21,939 nucleotides of DNA from Rhodobacter sp. Lineage in GTDB: Bacteria > Pseudomonadota > Alphaproteobacteria > Rhodobacterales > Rhodobacteraceae. Where the stretch lies: contig JAIXVS010000138.1 in the NCBI GenBank assembly GCA_027482795.1, forward strand, positions 1-21,939, read 5' to 3'. Shown in pieces: positions 1 through 6,591 of this stretch (position 1 is its first letter; each line of letters begins with the position of its first letter). The notes below the pieces were generated by a model. The model was not told the DNA's origin and did no database searches. It worked only from the letters and a program-made list of their open reading frames with translations. The translations under genes and the position numbers were made by a program.

Positions 1-653
1 CCAGACCCCATATACATATCAATGCCCGTCACATCGGGCTGGGCGCAGTGCATCACGCCCGCGACATCGCCATCGGTAATCAGGCGAATGGCGGCGCCCG
101 TGGCGCGCACCTCGGCAATCATCGCTTCGTGGCGCGGGCGGTCTAGGATACAGACGGAAATTTCATCCGCTGCCACGCCCTTGGCGCGGGCCAGTGCGCG
201 CACGCGGGCGGCGGGGGGCATGTCTAGGGTGACAGTGCCCGGCGCATAGGCGGGGCCAATGGCCAGCTTGTCCATATAAACATCGGGGGCGTGCAGCAGC
301 GTGCCGCGCGGGGCCATGGCGATGACGGTCAGCGCATTGGGCATGTCTTTGGCGGTCAGCGTGGTGCCTTCCAGCGGATCAAGCGCGATGTCCACCGCTG
401 GGCCGCGCCCAGTGCCGACTTCCTCGCCGATATACAGCATCGGGGCCTCGTCCCGCTCGCCCTCGCCAATTACCACAACGCCTGCGATGTCCAGAAGGTT
501 CAACTGTTCGCGCATGGCATTGACAGCGGCCTGATCGGCGGCTTTTTCATCCCCGCGCCCAATCAGCCGAGCCGAGGCGATGGCGGCGGCTTCGGACACG
601 CGGGCAAGGCCCAATGACAGCAAACGGTCTTGAAATTCGGATACATCGCCCAT
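1..653 (-). CDS. glpX: Fructose-1,6-bisphosphatase class II (GlpX), 5' part, runs off the window
   Basis: Hydrolyses fructose-1,6-bisphosphate to fructose-6-phosphate in gluconeogenesis; cytosolic, metal dependent. Reading the minus strand gives 217 codons before the window edge. The class II signatures are visible: GRGD near residue 35, GEGERDEAPML at about 63-73 and DPLEGT at 92-97, whose acidic residues match the metal and phosphate site of E. coli GlpX. The family is about 320 aa, so roughly the last third lies outside. The ATG at 653 was chosen because it is preceded by a run of six G at a good distance; a nearby ATG at 658 is in another frame. The family member is clear. The usual Rhodobacterales upstream neighbour, hom, is here separated from it by about 2 kb of other genes. 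Confidence 0.95.
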   Translation of the reverse strand, partial: MGDVSEFQDRLLSLGLARVSEAAAIASARLIGRGDEKAADQAAVNAMREQLNLLDIAGVVVIGEGERDEAPMLYIGEEVGTGRGPAVDIALDPLEGTTLTAKDMPNALTVIAMAPRGTLLHAPDVYMDKLAIGPAYAPGTVTLDMPPAARVRALARAKGVAADEISVCILDRPRHEAMIAEVRATGAAIRLITDGDVAGVMHCAQPDVTGIDMYMGS

Positions 654-751
654 TGCATTGCCCCCCAGTTGCACCTGATCCGCCCTTATCGGGGCAGATG
701 CGGGGCGGCAATCCTGCTTGCGCTAACAGCGGATAAGAATCTTTTGCCCGT

Positions 752-937
752 TTAGCGCGCAGCGATGGCTGCGTATTTGGCGGGTGCCGATGGGAAAATG
801 CGGATCACGGGCGCGGGCTGTGCTGGGGCTGGGCGCGAAATACGCTTTGCGGCCCAAGGCAGCATGATTTCTTCGCTGGCTGCGGCCAAAATCGCCGATT
901 TCAACCAGCGGCGGTTGGTTTTTAACGCAATACTCAT
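752..937 (-). CDS. Small basic conserved-looking hypothetical protein (61 aa)
   Basis: Encodes a 61-residue protein starting MSIALKTNRRWLKSAILAAA and then carrying an LPWAAKR segment, a Pro/Ala-rich middle and an AAIAAR end. The start is strongly supported: AAGGAG sits about six bases upstream of the ATG on the minus strand. There are no cysteines, no clear signal peptide and no obvious transmembrane helix; the N-terminal helix is amphipathic and basic. The overall pattern (basic helix, then LPW, then a basic Ala-rich end) resembles small uncharacterised proteins I associate with Rhodobacterales, but I cannot name a family. It lies 98 nt upstream of glpX in the same direction and is divergent from the outer-membrane protein gene. 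Function unknown. Confidence 0.6.
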   Translation of the reverse strand: MSIALKTNRRWLKSAILAAASEEIMLPWAAKRISRPAPAQPAPVIRIFPSAPAKYAAIAAR

Positions 938-985
938 TACTCACTCCTTCTAAGTGGTAGACACAGAAAATGTCTTGAGGAGAGG

Positions 986-1024
986 ATGCGCAAAGATTGG
1001 GGCGCAAAATGGGCAGTGTTGTGA
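986..1024 (+). CDS. Possible 12-aa leader ORF overlapping the next gene (TGATG)
   Basis: An ATG at 986 directly follows the purine-rich stretch GAGGAGAGG (977-985), the best ribosome binding site in front of the outer-membrane protein gene. It encodes only MRKDWGAKWAVL and stops at TGA 1022-1024. The last A of that stop is the first base of an ATG in the frame of the downstream gene, so the junction reads TGATG. This is either a translational-coupling leader or the trace of a frameshift separating the true N-terminus from the rest of the downstream protein. The sequence cannot decide between the two. Confidence 0.3.
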   Translation: MRKDWGAKWAVL

Positions 1025-1683
1025 TGGTTTTGGGCCATTTGCGCGCCCAGTATGTGGCAGGAGTGGCCGCAACCCGCGCCCGTTTGGGGCGAGTGCGAGG
1101 TTGCGCCTGTGCCATTGGGCTGTTTGCTTTGCAACTGGCGGGCACGGCGCATGGCCAAATGGTCGGCCCTTGGCAAGATGACGGTATTTGGGGGCGCAGC
1201 CGATTGGTTGATCTAACCAATGGGGGATTAAATTCTGATCTGGTCAGATCGGCGGCAGCGCAGGGGTTTGAGTTAAGCGGCGGGCAAGCAGTGGATTTGC
1301 AGCGTTGGTATTCACCACGGGTTCCCAACCTGTCGGCGGCATTTCTAACGGAAGTTTCCCCCAATTTTGGTGTAATCTGGGGCGGCGCGGTGGGCGAGCG
1401 TGGCGAGAAATACACACTTGGCCCCACTGGAACACTTGGGGTTGTTTTTCGCAAATCAATTGCGCATAATTTAGTTCTGGAAATGGAAGTGTCTGGAATT
1501 TACGGCGGTAGATTGCGCGAAAGGGCCTGTGTTGGCAATTTTGGCGCAATCGGGGGGGTGCAGCGGGTGAATTGCCGCCTTGCTGCAACGCTTATCCCGC
1601 CAAAAGAGACACTAAATTATCTGTGGGACGAGCCTGCAAGGGCGGTTGGCGTGCTGCGCTTGGTTGTGCAGTGGTCGTTTTAA
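1024..1683 (+). CDS. Putative outer-membrane protein paired with an S8 peptidase
   Basis: No named family recognised. The open frame runs from a TTG at 997; candidate starts are TTG 997, ATG 1009, ATG 1024 (overlapping the leader stop) and GTG 1093. I chose 1024 because of the TGATG overlap. The N-terminus has arginines, a hydrophobic stretch (AIGLFALQLAG) and an AHG cleavage-like site before QMVGPW, so export is likely. The mature part alternates polar and hydrophobic residues, is rich in Gly and aromatics, contains two Cys about 15 apart (RACVG, NCRL) that could form a loop disulfide, and ends VVQWSF. A terminal Phe is the usual outer-membrane beta-barrel assembly signal. It ends 12 nt before the S8 peptidase gene, so the two probably share one mRNA. 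It may be a partner or anchor for the peptidase (inference). GC content looks lower than in the neighbours. Confidence 0.65.
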   Translation: MVLGHLRAQYVAGVAATRARLGRVRGCACAIGLFALQLAGTAHGQMVGPWQDDGIWGRSRLVDLTNGGLNSDLVRSAAAQGFELSGGQAVDLQRWYSPRVPNLSAAFLTEVSPNFGVIWGGAVGERGEKYTLGPTGTLGVVFRKSIAHNLVLEMEVSGIYGGRLRERACVGNFGAIGGVQRVNCRLAATLIPPKETLNYLWDEPARAVGVLRLVVQWSF

Positions 1684-1695
1684 AGGGGAAAAGCG

Positions 1696-2595
1696 ATGCA
1701 GATCAAAAATGCAAAAACAGGTTTGGCCGCAATTTGTGGTTTGGTTTTGGCAGCGATGGCCGTGTCTGCGCCTGCCGCAGCCCAAAGCCGCGAAGCATGG
1801 ATGAGCACGGATGTCTCGGCTGCGTGGGCGCGCGGATATAAGGGGCAGGGCGTGTCCATTTCGGTGGTGGATGACTTTATCAATGATCCGTTTACGGGCA
1901 ACTTGACGGGGCGCACCGAAAGCAAAACGCATGGCCGATGGACAACGCAGCAAGCGTCTTTGATTGCGCCGCGCGCAACCGTGTATCGGCGCAGCTATTT
2001 TGATGAGTTCAGCAATCTAAGATTGCGGTCGGGCTTGGATGTGATCAATCTTTCCTATGGCATAACCAGCACGCCCGGATCGGGCGGTGTCGATTATGAG
2101 GCGCTGGAGGATTCGATTATCAGCTATGCGCAGACGTCGCAGGCGGTGGTTGTGAAGGCTGCTGGCAATGAATCGGTGCGTATTGGCGGTGTGGATGAAT
2201 ACGGCGAGATTGATTATCTGAACGTCGATTTGATCGGGGCCGAGTCAGCGATTTTTGTGGGCGCGTTGACGCGCAATGGCAGAACCAGTTCAAAAGCCCG
2301 TTTGGCCAGCTATTCCAACTTTGCTGGCAGCAACACAACTGTGCAGCGCCAGTTTTTGGTTGTGGGCGTCGACGAATCTAGAATGAAAATGGCGGGCACG
2401 TCTTTTGGTGCGCCGATTGTGGCGGGTTATGCCGCGATTTTGGGCAGCAAGTTCAAATCGGCAACGCCAGATCAGATTGTCGATCAACTGCTGTCCACGG
2501 CGCGGAAGGATACGATTTCAAACTATCGTGCGTCGATCCATGGGCGGGGTGAGGCCAGCCTGTCGCGGGCTTTGGCACCGTCACGGTTAGATTAG
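1696..2595 (+). CDS. Exported subtilisin-like serine peptidase (S8 family)
   Basis: A 299-aa secreted peptidase. Residues 1-29 are a Sec signal peptide (basic start, hydrophobic core, AAA before QS). Catalytic elements are all present: Asp59 or Asp60 in SISVVDDF, His79 in KTHG, oxyanion Asn158 in AAGNES and nucleophile Ser236 in GTSFGAP. Two motifs are atypical: DDF replaces the common D-S/T-G, and the His motif is HGRW with a short link to the following APRA instead of HGTHVAG. This is the pattern of a Rhodobacterales-type S8 branch rather than classic subtilisin. No propeptide domain or C-terminal barrel is fused, unlike autotransporter subtilisins. AAAGGGGA 6 nt upstream of the ATG sets the start. 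It follows the putative outer-membrane protein gene by 12 nt and converges on hom. A 60-base stretch counted by hand (1981-2040) is 48% GC against 67% in a soxA stretch (12781-12840). Confidence 0.88.
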   Translation: MQIKNAKTGLAAICGLVLAAMAVSAPAAAQSREAWMSTDVSAAWARGYKGQGVSISVVDDFINDPFTGNLTGRTESKTHGRWTTQQASLIAPRATVYRRSYFDEFSNLRLRSGLDVINLSYGITSTPGSGGVDYEALEDSIISYAQTSQAVVVKAAGNESVRIGGVDEYGEIDYLNVDLIGAESAIFVGALTRNGRTSSKARLASYSNFAGSNTTVQRQFLVVGVDESRMKMAGTSFGAPIVAGYAAILGSKFKSATPDQIVDQLLSTARKDTISNYRASIHGRGEASLSRALAPSRLD

Positions 2596-2650
2596 GCGCG
2601 GTAAGGTTAGGCGCGGTTGGGCTAGGCGCGGTTGGTTAGACTAGGCGCGT
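2593..2650. repeat. Short tandem repeat, about 15-bp period, four copies
   Basis: The decamer TAGGCGCGGT occurs at 2593-2602, 2608-2617 and 2623-2632, with a fourth, one-base-shorter copy (TAGGCGCGT) at 2642-2650. Spacings are 15, 15 and 19 bases. The first copy begins on the stop codon of the S8 peptidase gene, and the array ends at the hairpin over the hom stop. Non-coding. Could be replication slippage at an insertion boundary; no known regulatory site is recognised. Confidence 0.75.
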
Positions 2651-2665
2651 TTAGCTGGCGCTAAA
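2650..2665. terminator. Hairpin between convergent S8 peptidase and hom genes
   Basis: TTTAGC-TGGC-GCTAAA forms a perfect 6-bp stem with a 4-base loop over the hom stop codon (2661-2663). Because the two flanking genes converge here, it could act as a weak bidirectional terminator. There is no long U-tract on either side, so efficiency is doubtful. Confidence 0.3.
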
Positions 2666-3965
2666 CCTCTTCAATACGCAGAACCACGGGCGTGCCAACC
2701 ATCACGCCCGTTGGTGCAAAACGGGCGGTCGCGGCGTTAATGTCGGCGCGGGTGGCTTTGTGCGTGACGATCAGCACGGTCGCTTCGGAGCCTTCGTGGC
2801 TGTATTGGCGCATTTGGTCAATCGACACGCCCGCCTCGCCCAAGGCAGTGGCGATTTTGGCCAAGGCGCCAGGTTTGTCGAGCAAAGTCATGCGCAGGTA
2901 ATGGGCCGCGGCGGTTGCCGAGGTGGCGGGAACGGGTTTGCGCAAGGTGGTGGCGGGTTGGCCAAAGGTGGGCAGGCGCAGCCCGCGCGCGATATCCATC
3001 ACATCGCCCATCACAGCGCTGGCGGTGGGGCCTGCCCCTGCGCCCGCACCGCGCATGACGATTTGGCCCACGCGGTCGCCTTCCAGCACCACCATATTCG
3101 TGCCGCCCACCAATTGGCCCAAGGGCGAGGTGGATGGCACAAGACAGGGCGTCATCCGCTGTTCAAGGCCCCGCCCCGACATTTGGGCGACCCCAAGCAG
3201 TTTGATTTTATAGCCCATATCTTCGGCCAGCTTGATATCATCAATCGAAATCGCGCCGATGCCTTCCAGTTCCACCGCGTCAAAGGCCACTTCGGTGCCA
3301 AAGGCAATCGATGCCAGAAGTGACAGTTTATGCCCCGCATCAATGCCGCCCACGTCTAAATTCGGGTCAGCTTCCAGATAGCCCAGCTGGCGCGCCTCTT
3401 CGAACACCGTCTCGTACGGCAGGCCCGCGCTTTGCATACGGGTAAGGATATAGTTGCAGGTGCCGTTCATCACGCCCATCACGCGGCGGATTTGGTTGGC
3501 GGCCAGCCCTTCGGTCAGCGCCTTGATCACGGGGATGCCGCCTGCAACGGCGGCTTCAAAGCGGATCACACGGCCAGCGGATTCGGCAGCCAAAGCAAGG
3601 GCTTGGCCGTGATGGGCCAGCAGCGCCTTGTTCGCGGTGACAATATCTTTGCCCGACGCAATGGCGGCAAGGGTTGCGTCATGGGCGGCACCCTCATGCC
3701 CGCCCATCACTTCGACAAAGACATCCACATCATCGCGTTTTGCCAAGGCAACGGGGTCTGCCTCCCACGCGTAAGATGACAGATCAGCATCGCGGTTTTT
3801 GGTGCGGTCGCGCGCAGAAATGGCGGTGATTTCAATGCGCCGACCCGTGCGGGCGGCGATCACATCGGCATGATCTTGCACGATTTTGACCACGCCAATG
3901 CCAACAGTGCCAAGCCCCGCCAGTCCAAGGCGAAGGGGGGGATTTTGTGCGGGAAGTGTTGACAT
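2661..3965 (-). CDS. hom: Homoserine dehydrogenase
   Basis: Reduces aspartate semialdehyde to homoserine with NAD(P)H on the route to threonine, methionine and isoleucine; cytosolic. The 434-aa protein has the usual three parts: an N-terminal Rossmann fold with GLGTVG at residues 17-22, a catalytic/dimerisation domain with VTANKALLA (Lys113), and a C-terminal ACT domain beginning near YLRMTLLDKPG, the expected site of threonine feedback. ADPNLDVGGIDAGHK carries the conserved catalytic Asp and Lys. The ATG at 3965 was preferred over an in-frame TTG at 3980 because GAAAGGG lies just upstream and the protein then begins MSTLPAQ. It follows the small lipoprotein gene by 74 nt. In relatives glpX usually comes straight after hom; here two opposite-strand genes come first. 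Confidence 0.97.
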   Translation of the reverse strand: MSTLPAQNPPLRLGLAGLGTVGIGVVKIVQDHADVIAARTGRRIEITAISARDRTKNRDADLSSYAWEADPVALAKRDDVDVFVEVMGGHEGAAHDATLAAIASGKDIVTANKALLAHHGQALALAAESAGRVIRFEAAVAGGIPVIKALTEGLAANQIRRVMGVMNGTCNYILTRMQSAGLPYETVFEEARQLGYLEADPNLDVGGIDAGHKLSLLASIAFGTEVAFDAVELEGIGAISIDDIKLAEDMGYKIKLLGVAQMSGRGLEQRMTPCLVPSTSPLGQLVGGTNMVVLEGDRVGQIVMRGAGAGAGPTASAVMGDVMDIARGLRLPTFGQPATTLRKPVPATSATAAAHYLRMTLLDKPGALAKIATALGEAGVSIDQMRQYSHEGSEATVLIVTHKATRADINAATARFAPTGVMVGTPVVLRIEEV

Positions 3966-4039
3966 ATCAGGCCCTTTCAATCTTGGCCCCTGTTAGCGCA
4001 AGGCCGCGCAGGGTGCAACGGCGCGGGGCCCGTGCGCGG

Positions 4040-4258
4040 CTATTGCGCGCGCAATTCATTAGCGCTGGCGCGCAGGGCTGCGCCCTGTTCGGCAAGGGTT
4101 GCGCTGTCTGGATTGGCCAGTGCTGCATTCACGGCGGCAAGTTCGGTTGGGGTTAGGTAGGCGGGGCGCGGCGGGATTTGTGCGGGCGCGGCGGCATCGA
4201 CCTGCGGAAATTCCGTGCAGGCGGTCAGCAAAAGCAAAATGGTTAGGGCGCGGATCAT
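4040..4258 (-). CDS. Small lipoprotein (72 aa)
   Basis: The first 14 residues, MIRALTILLLLTAC, are a short lipoprotein signal with the lipobox LTAC; Cys14 would be lipidated. The next residues are TEFPQVD, so no Asp at +2, compatible with sorting to the outer membrane. The remainder is Ala/Pro rich with a helical Leu-Thr-Pro-Thr-Glu segment and an Ala/Leu/Glu-rich end (ALRASANELRAQ). There is no further domain. It sits between pirin and hom in the same direction, 32 nt after pirin, with TTAGGG about 8 nt before the ATG. Similar tiny lipoproteins occur in Rhodobacterales; function unknown. Confidence 0.75.
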   Translation of the reverse strand: MIRALTILLLLTACTEFPQVDAAAPAQIPPRPAYLTPTELAAVNAALANPDSATLAEQGAALRASANELRAQ

Positions 4259-4290
4259 AGCGGCACCCTAACCATTCATATGCGCAAAGA

Positions 4291-5202
4291 TCAATGCGCG
4301 GGTTTGATGAAGGTGCCGTTGCGGAGTTCGCGCATCGCTTGCTGCAATTCTTCTTGGGTGTTCATCACAATGGGGCCGTGCCATGCCACAGGTTCGGCAA
4401 TGGGCGCGCCCGAAATCAGCAGGAATCGCACGCCATCCTCGCCTGCGCGCACGACAACCTCGTCACCCTTGCCAAATTCGATCAGGGTGCGGTTGCCCGA
4501 CAGATCGCGGATATTCAGCTCTTGCCCCTGATATTCCTTTTCCGTCAAAACACCGCGCGGGGGGGCGCTGTCTTCGAATTTCGCAGCGCCTTCGAAGACA
4601 TAGGCAAAGGCGGCGCGGCGGGTATCTACCTTGAAGCTGCGCTTTTTGTTGGGGGGCACATAAATATCCAAATATTGCGGATCGGCAGCGATACCATCTA
4701 CAGGCCCCGTTTTGCCCCAGAAACTGCCGACGATCACTTTCACAACCGTGCCGTCATCTTCCAGCAGTTCGGGAATATCAGTGCCGCGCACGTCTTGATA
4801 GCGGGGCTTGGTCATTTTCAACTCGCGCGGCAGGTTCGCCCACAATTGAAAGCCGTGCATTTGCCCCTGACCGTTTCCTTTGGGCATTTCTTGGTGCAAA
4901 ATCCCGCTGCCCGCCGTCATCCATTGCACATCGCCGCCCTTCAGCGTTCCGCGGTTGCCAAGGCTATCGCCATGATCGACTGCGCCCGCCAAAACATAGG
5001 TAATGGTTTCAATGCCGCGATGCGGATGCCATGGAAAGCCCGCGCGATAATCGGACGGATGATCGCCGCGAAAATCGTCAAACATCAAAAACGGGTCAAG
5101 GCGGGTGGGGTCGCCAAAGCCAAAGGCGCGGTGCAAATGCACGCCCGCGCCTTCGATATGCGGCGTGGCCAGCGAGGTTGATTTTACGGGGCGAAAAGAC
5201 AT
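4291..5202 (-). CDS. Pirin family protein
   Basis: A 303-aa bicupin of the pirin family, a metal-binding protein; some members have quercetin dioxygenase activity, others act in regulation. The N-terminal cupin shows all four metal ligands: His59 and His61 in WHPHRGIET, and His103 and Glu105 in GILHQE. These align with His56, His58, His101 and Glu103 of human pirin. The C-terminal cupin starts near YLDIYVPPNKK and is followed by GAPIAEPVAWHGP, a typical pirin end. Length is normal. The start has AGGTGA just upstream. No signal peptide, so cytosolic. Substrate cannot be predicted. It is first in a run with the small lipoprotein and hom; 127 nt lie upstream before the TadE-like gene. Confidence 0.93.
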   Translation of the reverse strand: MSFRPVKSTSLATPHIEGAGVHLHRAFGFGDPTRLDPFLMFDDFRGDHPSDYRAGFPWHPHRGIETITYVLAGAVDHGDSLGNRGTLKGGDVQWMTAGSGILHQEMPKGNGQGQMHGFQLWANLPRELKMTKPRYQDVRGTDIPELLEDDGTVVKVIVGSFWGKTGPVDGIAADPQYLDIYVPPNKKRSFKVDTRRAAFAYVFEGAAKFEDSAPPRGVLTEKEYQGQELNIRDLSGNRTLIEFGKGDEVVVRAGEDGVRFLLISGAPIAEPVAWHGPIVMNTQEELQQAMRELRNGTFIKPAH

Positions 5203-5329
5203 TGGTCACCTATCTGTTTGCGCGCCCGTTGCTTGGGCCGACGTCGATCAGCAGTTAGGGCCGAGGTTGCCTATGGACAAGTGCAGGCCGCGCCGATTTA
5301 TTGCGCGAAATTGCACAGTCGCCGCGCGT

Positions 5330-6004
5330 TTACAATTCGCACGCCACCACAACTGCGCCCGCGCCAGTAACGTTGTTGGTAAAGCAAACTCTTGGCACAA
5401 AACGGGGGCGCACGGTTGCCATGGTTTCAATGTCGCGCGCGGTAAACCAGCCATCTTGTGCGCTTGTCAAACTGTCGGCCTTGGCTGCGGTGAATTTGGG
5501 CTGCCAGCGCAGACGCGTTTCCACAACGATGATATTGTCACCGTCCAGCATGGCAGGAATATCGTCGGAAATTTGGCTGATTGTGGCATTGGTCCATTCG
5601 GGCATCCGCGCGGGATCGGACGAGATAGACCAGGATACACTTACCGTGTCATCTGCTTCGCCAGCGCCGCCTTCTAAAAAGGTTACGCTGGTGATGCGGA
5701 TAACGGCGGCGGAACGGGTATAATTTGTGACATTCAACGTACCGGGCACTTCGGCGGCATAGTTAAACACGCGCAGAAAGCTGCGCGCATAGTTCGGCAC
5801 GATTTGCGCCCTTTCGCGCGAGATGATGTCGGCGATGGTGAAGGTTGCCTTTTGCGCAAGGTTTTGTGCGCGGTAGGCATCCCAATACACATTAAAGAAC
5901 ACAAACATCAGCGACATAACGGGCAGGATCAAGATCGCCTCGACCGCCATGTTGCCGCGCGTGTCGGATAGGAATTTACGAAGGGCAAAAAAAGCGCGTT
6001 GCAT
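5330..6004 (-). CDS. TadE-like pseudopilin / pilus assembly protein (last gene of trio)
   Basis: 224 aa. After a short basic lead (QRAFFALRKFLSDTRG) comes GNMAVEAILILPVMSLMFVFF, a type IV-pilin-like segment: prepilin-peptidase site after Gly with Glu at +5, then one transmembrane helix. The rest is extracytoplasmic, beta rich and ends with a Cys pair (RVCFTN, VACEL) that could form a disulfide. TadE and TadF are minor pseudopilins of the Tad (Flp) pilus. The start at 6004 was preferred over 6010 because AGGAA is about 7 nt away rather than 1. It overlaps closely with the preceding gene (stop at 6014), showing an operon. No tad ATPase or secretin gene lies in the window. Confidence 0.85.
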   Translation of the reverse strand: MQRAFFALRKFLSDTRGNMAVEAILILPVMSLMFVFFNVYWDAYRAQNLAQKATFTIADIISRERAQIVPNYARSFLRVFNYAAEVPGTLNVTNYTRSAAVIRITSVTFLEGGAGEADDTVSVSWSISSDPARMPEWTNATISQISDDIPAMLDGDNIIVVETRLRWQPKFTAAKADSLTSAQDGWFTARDIETMATVRPRFVPRVCFTNNVTGAGAVVVACEL

Positions 6005-6013
6005 GATCATTTC

Positions 6014-6586
6014 CTATCGCGGTTCGTTCACAAAGGCAGTTGTCGAGATCAGCTGAAATTCTTGACCCGTGTTGTCTTCAAGGGCGATTTGGTTGGCGGT
6101 TGTGGGAAAGAAGTAATCTTGCACAAGGCAAGCGCGCACCAAAACCAAATCATTCGCACCCCCCGGTACTGGATCTCCGTCGGCAGCGCCGGGCCGAAGC
6201 GAAAGCACGGGATCGATATTTGTGGCGCGGTTTATACAAAGGTCGGTCAGGCTTGGCACGCTGACAATGCCCGTAATCGAGGTGCTGCGCACTGTCATTT
6301 CCAGCGTCAGGTTTGCAGCGCAATCGTCCAGCGAACTGAGGCGGTTGCAAATCCTTGTGCGCAAATCTGCAAATGTCGGGTTGGCGATTTTGCCTAGCCT
6401 AAGTTCGCGCACGGTCATATCCAGCGCACGGTCCAGCGCGGTTTGGCGCAGGCTAACCATCGACGCCTCGCCCGCGGCCAGCAAGATTGCCATGGCCATA
6501 GGAATGACGGTGACAAATTCGATCGTGGCTGTGCCGTCTTCGCGCGACAGCCATTTTTTCAGCGATGTAAGGGCGCGCATGTGCAT
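6014..6586 (-). CDS. TadE-like pseudopilin / pilus assembly protein (middle gene of trio)
   Basis: 190 aa. The N-terminus SREDG-TATIEFVTVIPMAMAIL is a textbook TadE motif: peptidase site after Gly, Glu at +5, then a single transmembrane helix. The periplasmic part has paired Cys (RICNR, DDCAA, DLCIN, RACLV) suggesting disulfides. It starts 5 nt after the tadG stop, with AAAGAAG just upstream of ATG 6586; an in-frame ATG at 6580 is an equally plausible start. Its end abuts the next TadE-like gene. Probable minor pseudopilin of a Tad-type system, acting in the inner membrane and envelope. Confidence 0.87.
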   Translation of the reverse strand: MHMRALTSLKKWLSREDGTATIEFVTVIPMAMAILLAAGEASMVSLRQTALDRALDMTVRELRLGKIANPTFADLRTRICNRLSSLDDCAANLTLEMTVRSTSITGIVSVPSLTDLCINRATNIDPVLSLRPGAADGDPVPGGANDLVLVRACLVQDYFFPTTANQIALEDNTGQEFQLISTTAFVNEPR

Positions 6587-6591
6587 CTTCT

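Noticed and set aside
723..1454. 243-codon minus frame opposite the putative outer-membrane protein
   Set aside because: Overlaps in another frame the 61-aa gene with the strong ribosome binding site, lacks a start signal of its own and has no recognisable domain.
4294..5181. 295-codon open frame on the plus strand opposite pirin
   Set aside because: Lies fully antisense to a pirin with all metal ligands; the translation shows no recognisable family and has the shadow composition of GC-rich codons.
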